The translations under genes and the position numbers were made by a program. Positions 1-4,805 of a stretch of 5,249 bases of DNA are shown piece by piece (position 1 is the stretch's first letter; every line of letters starts with the position of its first letter). The notes under the pieces were generated by a model. The model had not been told where the DNA came from. It ran no database searches and saw only the letters and a program-made list of their open reading frames with translations. Origin of the DNA: Spirochaetota bacterium (GTDB taxonomy: Bacteria > Spirochaetota > Brevinematia > DTOW01); the NCBI GenBank assembly GCA_028276145.1, contig JAPYWX010000112.1:1-5249 (forward strand). Reading direction: 5' to 3'.

Positions 1-789
1 GCAGGTAATAAAAGGAAGTTTTCGAGAGTACTATTTTGGTTTGAGGAGGGTAGGGATATAGCGGACGATTTTCTTTATGTGAGGGGAATGTGTAGCAACA
101 ACAACATAATATGGACGGGAGGAACTACTGTACTCAGGGAGCATGTAGATCCATTCACAGGGCAAATAACGAAGATACCTGAGAGGGGAAGATCGGTATC
201 AATGAGCTTAAGCGGTGGTGTGAAACTCGACGGAACACAAGTCCGATGGTGGCCCGTTGATATCAAGGTTCCTGGTGGTATGATGAGAATGGATGAAAGT
301 GAAGGGCTTATGCCACCTGGTGGTAGGCTTGATATTGAGATAATAGTAAGTGGTGAGAAAACTATGCCGGGAGTTTTGGATTTCAACGGATGGAGACAGT
401 CAGCTCATTGGGTATTTGAGGATGCAGGAGATGCACCTCCGGGTTTTAAGGAACCAATGGAGCCAAAGGTATTCAAAGTTGTGGGGCCTGTTGTGAAGCC
501 ATTTCCATCGGATGGGCCGCTAGCATACATTGAGAAACTCATGAAGATAACGAAAGGAGCGTATGACCTTGGGTGGATAAACAAACAGGATGTTTATGAT
601 GGATTGAATGACAAGTTAGTGGCAGCGAGGGAGAACATAAAGAAAGGCTGGTGGAATTACCACACTGCTAGGAACATAATGGAGGCGTATAAGCACTTGC
701 TTGATGCACAGAGAGGCAAAGCGATAGATGAGATGACCTATAGAATGCTTTATTACGATGCAAACGAATTAATTGGCATGCTTAAATAA
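1..789 (+). CDS. Probable exported protein with C-terminal FIMAH-like helical domain (5' end outside window)
   Basis: The frame is open from the first base, so the true start lies upstream; a GTG at 79 is in frame but has no ribosome site and need not be used. The visible 262 residues fall in two parts. Residues 1 to about 165 are rich in Gly, Pro, Trp and beta-type stretches (WWPVDIKVPGG near 81-91, RLDIEIIV) and match no family I recognise. Residues about 174-262 form a helical tail whose spacing (L..L, G-W-I, L..KL..A, G....A, A....L, GKAID, L...A..L) resembles the FIMAH domain found at the C-termini of secreted or cell-surface proteins. Surface location is inferred from that, because the N-terminus and any signal peptide are missing. 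Base use differs from its neighbours: one sampled 60-base line is about 48% G+C, and GTT/CTT/GGT codons are less dominant than in the next two genes. I know no function; it may be an adhesin-like or carbohydrate-related protein. Confidence 0.8.
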   Translation, partial: AGNKRKFSRVLFWFEEGRDIADDFLYVRGMCSNNNIIWTGGTTVLREHVDPFTGQITKIPERGRSVSMSLSGGVKLDGTQVRWWPVDIKVPGGMMRMDESEGLMPPGGRLDIEIIVSGEKTMPGVLDFNGWRQSAHWVFEDAGDAPPGFKEPMEPKVFKVVGPVVKPFPSDGPLAYIEKLMKITKGAYDLGWINKQDVYDGLNDKLVAARENIKKGWWNYHTARNIMEAYKHLLDAQRGKAIDEMTYRMLYYDANELIGMLK

Positions 790-795
790 TTAAAT

Positions 796-814
796 GAGGG
801 GAAACCTCCTTTAT
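796..814 (+). terminator. Weak hairpin after the first gene, possible terminator
   Basis: Seven bases after the stop codon, GAGG (796-799) can pair with CCTC (805-808) around a GGAAA loop, followed by CTTTAT. The stem is only four pairs and the T-run is short, so this is at best a weak intrinsic terminator. Its position, between a stop and the next promoter, is its main support. Confidence 0.3.
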
Positions 815-835
815 GCTAGGATAATATCGGTTAAT

Positions 836-864
836 TTGATACAGGTTTTATGGTTTTTTAAAAT
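836..864 (+). promoter_or_regulatory. Sigma70-type promoter of the fliO-priA operon, giving a leaderless mRNA
   Basis: A -35 box TTGATA (836-841, 5 of 6 consensus) and a -10 box TAAAAT (859-864, 5 of 6) are separated by exactly 17 bases. The usual start of transcription, about seven bases past the -10 box, falls on or next to the A of the ATG at 871. The message would therefore begin at the start codon, which agrees with the lack of any Shine-Dalgarno sequence there. Confidence 0.6.
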
Positions 865-870
865 TGTCTT

Positions 871-1455
871 ATGAAGTTGGCTAAGGTTCTTTTGGTTATC
901 TTGGTTGTTTTGGCTTTTGTTTCTGGTGCTTTTCCTCAGGAAACGAACACTAATGAAGGATTTCTTGATAGGTACTATAATCAGGAAACCGCTAATCAGG
1001 GTAGAGGTTTTTGGGGTGTTGTTGTTGATATACTCAATATTCTTGTTACATTGGTTATAGTTGTTGCTATTGTTTATGTTGCTCTTAGGTTCATCAAAAA
1101 ATCTGTTGGTGCTCCTGTTGACGATTATGGAATAATTGAAGTTATGGCTTCGAAGGCTTTAACACAAGGTGTTTTCCTTTACATAGTTAGGATAGGCAAA
1201 GACTACTTTGTTATGTCATCAGGAGATAGAGGAGCTAGCATATTGACTAAGATTGAAGACAAAGAGTTAATAAACATTCTCAATGTTCAGAAAAGCCAGG
1301 ACGCTAGCAAGGTTAAAGAGGATTTTATAGATACCTTACTTTCTTTATTTAAGAAAAAAGAAGAGTCTAGTCAAAAGTTTGAGAAAGTTGATTTTAGTTC
1401 TCAGAGAATTGATTTCATAAAGAAGCAAAGGGAGAAATTGAAAGATTGGGAATAG
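871..1455 (+). CDS. fliO: FliO-like flagellar export-apparatus membrane protein
   Basis: FliO helps assemble the FliP/FliQ/FliR export gate of the flagellar type III secretion system in the inner membrane. The 194-residue protein has a signal-like N-terminus (K2, K5, then a hydrophobic run at 6-17, possible cleavage after S-G-A20), a short polar loop, and one strong transmembrane segment at about 49-73 ending in RFIKK. The cytoplasmic part at about 86-135 carries the family pattern: a strand (IIEVMASKAL), then VFLYIVRIGKDYFVMSS, then an I..I.D.ELI.IL helix. The remaining tail, to 194, is charged and Lys/Glu-rich with low complexity. FliO proteins vary in length, so 194 is acceptable. The start at 871 is preferred because a TAA stop lies in frame at 859-861, the hydrophobic N-terminus begins there, and the -10 box ends six bases earlier. 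The gene leads an operon with priA and has no flagellar neighbour in view. FliO is weakly conserved; the alternative is an unrelated bitopic protein of similar layout. Confidence 0.72.
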   Translation: MKLAKVLLVILVVLAFVSGAFPQETNTNEGFLDRYYNQETANQGRGFWGVVVDILNILVTLVIVVAIVYVALRFIKKSVGAPVDDYGIIEVMASKALTQGVFLYIVRIGKDYFVMSSGDRGASILTKIEDKELINILNVQKSQDASKVKEDFIDTLLSLFKKKEESSQKFEKVDFSSQRIDFIKKQREKLKDWE

Positions 1456-1456
1456 T

Positions 1457-3427
1457 ATGTTCGCTGAGATATTAATAAACCTTCCCGTTGAAAGTACCTT
1501 TTGGTATGATTTAGGGGACTTCTCTAGCAAGGCTAAGAAATACGAAAGAGTTAGAGTTGTTTTCTCAGGAGAGGAAGCTGAAGGCATAATAGTTAATATA
1601 TCCGATGAACCAGGGCCTAACAAGTTAGGAAAAATTATTTCTCTTATTGACAAGGAACCTGTCTTTTCTGATGAACAAATGGAATTCGCTAGGTTCATTT
1701 CTGAATATTATACATGTACACTCTCGGAGGCTGTTTTTTTGATGATTCCTAAAGGTGTTAGGTATTCTAGAAAAGTTGAGCCTGAGGATTTAAAAAGAGA
1801 ATTAAAATTCATTGATTTAGATATCAAGCTGACTGAGGAGCAGGAAATTGCTTACTCTAGGATAAAGGATTCTTTGGGTAGTGGGAAAATATTCCTTCTT
1901 TATGGTGTTACAGGTAGTGGTAAGACTGAAATTTATAGAAAGCTAGTTCAGGATGTTTTGAATAGGGGTAGGTCGTGCCTTTTACTTGTTCCAGAGATAT
2001 CGCTTACACCTCAGCTTGTTGATAGGTTTTCTTTTGTTCCTAAAGAAATTTTAGGGGTTTATCATAGTAAGCTTACTGATAGTGAGAGATTTAACATCTA
2101 CATGGATGTTATGAAAGGAATAAAAAAATTTGTCATAGGTGCCAGATCCTCTATTTTCTTACCTTTCAATGATTTAGAGCTTATAATTGTAGATGAGGAA
2201 CATGAGACTTCTTACAAATCGTCAAGTACTCCTAGGTATAGTATTCGTGATTTGGTTAGGTGGCTTAGTAGAAAGAGAAATATCACTACCGTTTTAGGTA
2301 GTGCTACACCTTTAGTTGAAAGCTACTACAGGGGCTTAAATGGTGAATATGAATTGCTTAAGCTCCTTAATAGGTACTCGAGGTACCAGGAAATAGAAGT
2401 TGAATTTGTTGATATGAAGAAAGAGAAAGGTAATACAGTTTTGTCCCCTAAAGTACTTTACGAAATAACAAACAAGCTTAAAGAGAATGAACAAGTGCTA
2501 ATTTTTATTAATAGAAGGGGATATAGCCAGTTTGTAATGTGTGAAAACTGTGGGTATGTTCCTTCTTGCCCTAACTGCGATGTATCTCTTACATATCACA
2601 AGTACAAAAGTTCTTTAGAATGTCATCATTGTGGGTACAAAGAGAGATACTCAGAGGTTTGTAAAGTTTGTAAATCTTCGAGAGTAAAGGAGGTTGGTTT
2701 AGGGACTGAGAAGGTAGAGGATGTTTTGAGGAATGTTTTTCATAAATATAAAGTTCGTAGGGTTGATATGGATAGTATGAAAGGTAAAGAATCATACGAT
2801 TCTTTGTACAAAGAGCTTAAGGATGGGAATTTAGATATAGTTGTTGGTACGCAGATAATAGCTAAGGGTATTGATATACCGGGTATAAATCTCGTTTGTG
2901 TTTTTTATCCTGAATTTTCTTTGAGGCTTCCGGACTTTTACGCTTCTGAGAGAACTTTTTTCTTGGTTTCTCAAGCGATAGGTAGAGCTGGTAGGAGAGA
3001 AAAGAAGGGAAAGGCAATAATTCAGACATACGATACTGAACACTATAGTATAACTACTGGTGTAAAACAAAATTACGAAGAGTTTTATAATGAAGAGATA
3101 AAAAGAAGGGAAAATTTTAGATATCCACCTTTCTACTACATCACTAGGTTTATATTCAGATCTGAAGAAGAAAAAAAGTGTTTGGAGATTGGCAACGCTG
3201 CTAGGATTATCATAGAAGGTATAGCATTCAAAAAGGGAGACACATTTGTATCTCCTCTCTTACCTGCACCTATCAGGAAGATTTCAAAAAATTACAGATA
3301 CCAAATAATAGTGAAAACCAGAGATGAAGAACTCTTAACAACCATTCAGAAGGCTGTTTATAGAGAATTAAGAGGTAGGAAAGGAGTATACATAGAGATT
3401 GACAGAAACCCTATAAATATTTTGTGA
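1457..3427 (+). CDS. priA: Primosomal replication-restart helicase PriA
   Basis: PriA is a 3'-to-5' superfamily 2 DNA helicase that recognises stalled or repaired forks and reloads the replicative helicase. The 656-residue protein shows the full architecture: an N-terminal fork-binding domain (about 1-105), a helicase core with Walker A GVTGSGKT (150-157), motif II DEEH (246-249) followed by ETSYK, TPRYSIRD, motif III GSATP (281-285), eight zinc-binding cysteines (362, 365, 371, 374, 389, 392, 402, 405), motif V GTQIIAKG (464-471), motif VI QAIGRAGR (506-513), and a C-terminal domain with the RRENFRYPPF signature. It is shorter than the E. coli protein (732 residues), mainly near the N-terminus. 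In the stretch after motif V, where I expect a small acidic V.VL.AD-type sequence, it reads VCVFYPE; this looks lineage-specific rather than damaging. The ATG lies one base after the fliO stop (TAG-T-ATG) with only a weak GGGAA upstream, so translation is probably coupled to fliO. Confidence 0.97.
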   Translation: MFAEILINLPVESTFWYDLGDFSSKAKKYERVRVVFSGEEAEGIIVNISDEPGPNKLGKIISLIDKEPVFSDEQMEFARFISEYYTCTLSEAVFLMIPKGVRYSRKVEPEDLKRELKFIDLDIKLTEEQEIAYSRIKDSLGSGKIFLLYGVTGSGKTEIYRKLVQDVLNRGRSCLLLVPEISLTPQLVDRFSFVPKEILGVYHSKLTDSERFNIYMDVMKGIKKFVIGARSSIFLPFNDLELIIVDEEHETSYKSSSTPRYSIRDLVRWLSRKRNITTVLGSATPLVESYYRGLNGEYELLKLLNRYSRYQEIEVEFVDMKKEKGNTVLSPKVLYEITNKLKENEQVLIFINRRGYSQFVMCENCGYVPSCPNCDVSLTYHKYKSSLECHHCGYKERYSEVCKVCKSSRVKEVGLGTEKVEDVLRNVFHKYKVRRVDMDSMKGKESYDSLYKELKDGNLDIVVGTQIIAKGIDIPGINLVCVFYPEFSLRLPDFYASERTFFLVSQAIGRAGRREKKGKAIIQTYDTEHYSITTGVKQNYEEFYNEEIKRRENFRYPPFYYITRFIFRSEEEKKCLEIGNAARIIIEGIAFKKGDTFVSPLLPAPIRKISKNYRYQIIVKTRDEELLTTIQKAVYRELRGRKGVYIEIDRNPINIL

Positions 3428-3455
3428 AGTTTGAACTATAATTTGAATTCTGTGT

Positions 3456-3469
3456 ATTTTTAGAGATTG
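3456..3469. repeat. Left arm of a 14-base inverted repeat flanking the methyltransferase gene
   Basis: ATTTTTAGAGATTG here is the exact reverse complement of bases 4740-4753. The two copies bracket the methyltransferase gene at 145 bases past its stop and 222 bases before its start. The match does not extend beyond 14 bases on either side. The sequence is AT-rich, so a chance match is possible. Confidence 0.35.
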
Positions 3470-3490
3470 TTACAAAGTTCTGTTTTGTAA
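3470..3490. other. Small hairpin between convergent genes
   Basis: TTACAAA (3470-3476) and TTTGTAA (3484-3490) form a perfect seven-pair stem around a seven-base loop. It lies 43 bases past the priA stop, where transcription from both sides should end. Neither strand has a clear T-run after it, so it is not a canonical terminator. It may serve as a 3' end stabiliser for the priA message, or be part of the adjacent repeat-like sequence: GATTG at 3465-3469 can pair with CAATC at 3525-3529 and enclose both. Confidence 0.35.
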
Positions 3491-3529
3491 TGGGATTATT
3501 CACTTCGTTCAGAATGACGAGGGACAATC
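3491..3529. repeat. Dispersed-repeat-like intergenic sequence
   Basis: The core TTCACTTCGTTCAGAATGAC (3499-3518) closely resembles, from memory, a short sequence of the type TTCGCTTCGCTCAGAATGAC that occurs in many copies between genes of many unrelated bacteria. Here it lies in the gap between two convergent genes, the usual place for such elements. Only one copy is in the window, so its repeated nature is inferred from resemblance. Confidence 0.45.
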
Positions 3530-3600
3530 AAATTTGGGGACACCCTCTTTACCTAATAGAAAAATTTTCCCAAAGCGTTTAATCACTTTCTAAACTTATT

Positions 3601-4518
3601 TCATTCACCCGAAGCCTCAAAATATAGGTCAGAATTATAAATACCCTGCAATATCAAAACAATTGGAGAAAAAACCAATATGAAAACATTCTGAATAACT
3701 GAATTTGAAAAAAATCTCTCAGAAACACTTAACTTGAAAATACCTAATTTAGTTCTATCATAGAAAAGGTCGAATATGAGTTTAATAATTCTTTTAAAGC
3801 TTGGCTTTAGTTTAGATACTCTAACTTCAAAGGAATTAATTAAGAATATATTCTCCAAAGCCTTTTTGTTAAACCACAAAAAATGGTGTGGCGGAAAATC
3901 ATAAGTCCTACCACTTCTAGAAAATTCCGCAAATAATCTATTTCTATTAGGCACAGAACCAATTATCTTACCACCTGGATTTAATAATTTCCTAACTTTC
4001 TGTATAAATCCACTTGGATCAGTTTGATGCTCTAATACCTGAAAAAATGTTATAACATCAAATTTCAATCCCTCTTTCTTGGCATACTCAACAAATTCAT
4101 CCAAACTCATGTTATAAACATTCTTAAGCCCCAACTTTTCACTAGCTGCCTGAATTGATTTTGAATCAACATCTATGCCATACACATCAAACCCACACTC
4201 TTGCGCTTTGTATATAAGTGAACCATTACCACAACCTATATCTAGTAACTTTAACCTATCCGCCTTACCTTCATAAGAGCTCAAAAACATCAAATGATCA
4301 TCTTTCAAATCTATCAACCCCTGATGAAATTCTTCATACCCCCTCACTTCCTCGTTCTCATATACCTCCTTCACAAACTCAAGAGGTGTCCAAAATTCTA
4401 AATCACATTTATCACAGTGATACAACTTATATTCTTTGTTTAGGGGCTTATACAAATATTTTCTCTTGAAGTAATTTTCTCTTATTTCATTACCACATGA
4501 AGGACATATTATACTCAC
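3601..4518 (-). CDS. Class I SAM-dependent methyltransferase with N-terminal zinc ribbon
   Basis: This 305-residue protein should transfer a methyl group from S-adenosylmethionine; the acceptor is unknown. Residues 5-38 hold two cysteine pairs (CPSC at 5-8, CDKC at 35-38), a probable zinc ribbon. The Rossmann fold follows: motif I LLDIGCGNG (91-99), the acidic end of strand 2 GIDVD (114-118), FDVITFFQVLEH (153-164, including the LEH typical of UbiG-like enzymes), LLNPGGKI (178-185), then a YDFPPHHFLWF signature (206-216). The layout resembles methyltransferases found in surface-polysaccharide and secondary-metabolite gene sets. Residues about 275-297 are strongly hydrophobic and may attach it to the membrane. 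The start is a GTG at 4516-4518: it lies just before the zinc ribbon, an in-frame TAG lies seven codons upstream (4539-4537), and the -10 box ends seven bases before it. It stands alone, convergent with priA and divergent from the FecR-like gene, and is more AT-rich than the first gene. Small-molecule, glycan or protein acceptors are all possible. Confidence 0.88.
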   Translation of the reverse strand: MSIICPSCGNEIRENYFKRKYLYKPLNKEYKLYHCDKCDLEFWTPLEFVKEVYENEEVRGYEEFHQGLIDLKDDHLMFLSSYEGKADRLKLLDIGCGNGSLIYKAQECGFDVYGIDVDSKSIQAASEKLGLKNVYNMSLDEFVEYAKKEGLKFDVITFFQVLEHQTDPSGFIQKVRKLLNPGGKIIGSVPNRNRLFAEFSRSGRTYDFPPHHFLWFNKKALENIFLINSFEVRVSKLKPSFKRIIKLIFDLFYDRTKLGIFKLSVSERFFSNSVIQNVFILVFSPIVLILQGIYNSDLYFEASGE

Positions 4519-4525
4519 AACCTGT

Positions 4526-4555
4526 TTTATAAACTATATCCTAAAATACTTTCAA
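4526..4555 (-). promoter_or_regulatory. Promoter of the methyltransferase gene, probably leaderless
   Basis: On the minus strand, TTGAAA (4555-4550, 5 of 6 consensus) and TATAAA (4531-4526, 5 of 6) are separated by 18 bases. Seven bases then lead to the GTG start at 4518, so transcription should begin at or next to the start codon. The only ribosome-site-like sequence is AGG within those seven bases, two bases from the start, which is too close to work normally. Confidence 0.55.
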
Positions 4556-4563
4556 TATGTCAC

Positions 4564-4606
4564 GATTTTGTTGAAAAAATCTTTGTGCTTATAGCACTGT
4601 GTGCTA
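4564..4606. other. Cluster of small palindromes with mutually exclusive hairpins
   Basis: GATTTT (4564-4569) pairs with AAAATC (4576-4581). Next, GTGCT (4585-4589), AGCAC (4593-4597) and GTGCT (4601-4605) alternate with three-base spacers, so the middle element can pair with either neighbour but not both. The second choice gains one pair (TAGCAC/GTGCTA, 4592-4606). This lies upstream of the methyltransferase -35 box. It could be a protein-binding site or part of an untranslated RNA; nothing proves either. Confidence 0.35.
4575..4586 (+). repeat. 12-base direct repeat, copy 1
   Basis: AAAAATCTTTGT here recurs exactly at 4693-4704. This copy overlaps a GTTGAAAAA box (4570-4578) that recurs at 4754-4762 and, inverted, at 4730-4738. 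Confidence 0.45.
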
Positions 4607-4614
4607 AATAGAAC

Positions 4615-4659
4615 CTTCTTATAGCTAACCTAATAACTCGCTGTACAAAGAAGTTTTTA
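4615..4659 (+). terminator. Terminator-like long stem with T-run, without an obvious gene upstream
   Basis: CTTCTT (4615-4620) can pair with AAGAAG (4648-4653), with AGC (4623-4625) and GCT (4640-4642) inside, and TTTTTAT follows at 4654-4660. The stem is AT-rich and the inner loop long, so it is a poor terminator by itself. No coding gene on this strand precedes it, so it would only make sense for a small RNA from the divergent region, or by chance. Confidence 0.2.
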
Positions 4660-4692
4660 TCAAATATTTAGAAAAACCAGACTTACCTAATC

Positions 4693-4704
4693 AAAAATCT
4701 TTGT
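4693..4704 (+). repeat. 12-base direct repeat, copy 2
   Basis: This is an exact second copy of AAAAATCTTTGT (4575-4586). It overlaps the proposed -35 box of the FecR-like gene (TTGTTA, 4701-4706), so a protein binding here could affect that promoter. Confidence 0.45.
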
Positions 4705-4730
4705 TAAAAAGTTAATAGATTGACTATAAT
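4701..4730 (+). promoter_or_regulatory. Promoter of the FecR-like gene
   Basis: A perfect -10 box TATAAT (4725-4730) lies 18 bases after a TTGTTA (-35 box, 4 of 6). Transcription should start near 4737, giving a leader of about 70 bases before the ATG at 4806, in contrast to the leaderless layout of the other two promoters in the window. Confidence 0.6.
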
Positions 4731-4762
4731 TTTTCAACGCAATCTCTAAAAATGTTGAAAAA
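4730..4762. promoter_or_regulatory. 9-base inverted repeat over the transcription start (candidate operator)
   Basis: TTTTTCAAC (4730-4738) and GTTGAAAAA (4754-4762) are perfect reverse complements, separated by 15 bases. The left half begins at the last base of the -10 box and covers the expected start of transcription, so the RNA would carry only part of it. This favours a DNA operator over an RNA hairpin. A third copy of the same box, at 4570-4578, lies 14 bases upstream of the methyltransferase -35 box. Confidence 0.45.
4740..4753. repeat. Right arm of the 14-base inverted repeat
   Basis: CAATCTCTAAAAAT pairs exactly with bases 3456-3469. This arm also makes up almost the whole loop between the two halves of the 9-base inverted repeat at 4730-4762, just downstream of the FecR-like gene's promoter. 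Confidence 0.35.
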
Positions 4763-4790
4763 GTTCTTCTTTTTATCCATAATAAACAGT

Positions 4791-4797
4791 AAGGGGG
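4791..4797 (+). promoter_or_regulatory. Ribosome binding site that fixes the FecR-like start
   Basis: AAGGGGG lies eight bases before the ATG at 4806 and is the clearest Shine-Dalgarno-like sequence in front of any gene here. It favours 4806 over an in-frame ATG at 4752, which lacks such a site and falls within the inverted repeat region. Confidence 0.65.
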
Positions 4798-4805
4798 CAC
4801 AGGTT

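Noticed and set aside
79..81. GTG as the start of the first gene
   Set aside because: The frame stays open to base 1 with protein-like sequence and there is no ribosome site or promoter before 79, so the gene is treated as cut by the window edge.
75..386. Open frame on the minus strand opposite the first gene
   Set aside because: It is low-complexity (Ser/Pro/Ile-rich) and lies wholly within a better plus-strand gene with domain-like sequence; it is an antisense shadow.
820..825. GATAAT as an alternative -10 box upstream of fliO
   Set aside because: No acceptable -35 box lies 16-18 bases upstream, and the pair at 836-864 is much better.
1345..1698. Minus-strand frame across the fliO-priA junction
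   Set aside because: It overlaps two well-supported plus-strand genes, has no recognisable domain or ribosome site, and is explained as a shadow.
2589..3070. Two minus-strand frames inside priA
   Set aside because: They are opposite the conserved zinc-finger and motif V-VI regions of PriA and show no family features.
3519..3550. GAGGG/CCCTC pair followed by TTT as a terminator for priA
   Set aside because: The stem is five pairs with a 19-base loop and only three Ts follow; it is too weak to list as a terminator.
4218..4469. Plus-strand frame inside the methyltransferase gene
   Set aside because: It lies opposite motif I and the N-terminal part of the methyltransferase and is rich in Ser, Thr, Pro and His, as expected for an antisense shadow.
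4752..4805. Upstream in-frame ATG giving a hydrophobic N-terminal extension to the FecR-like protein
   Set aside because: It has no ribosome site and lies within the candidate operator, while the ATG at 4806 has AAGGGGG eight bases upstream. The extension (MLKKFFFLSII) resembles a short signal start, so it is not fully excluded.
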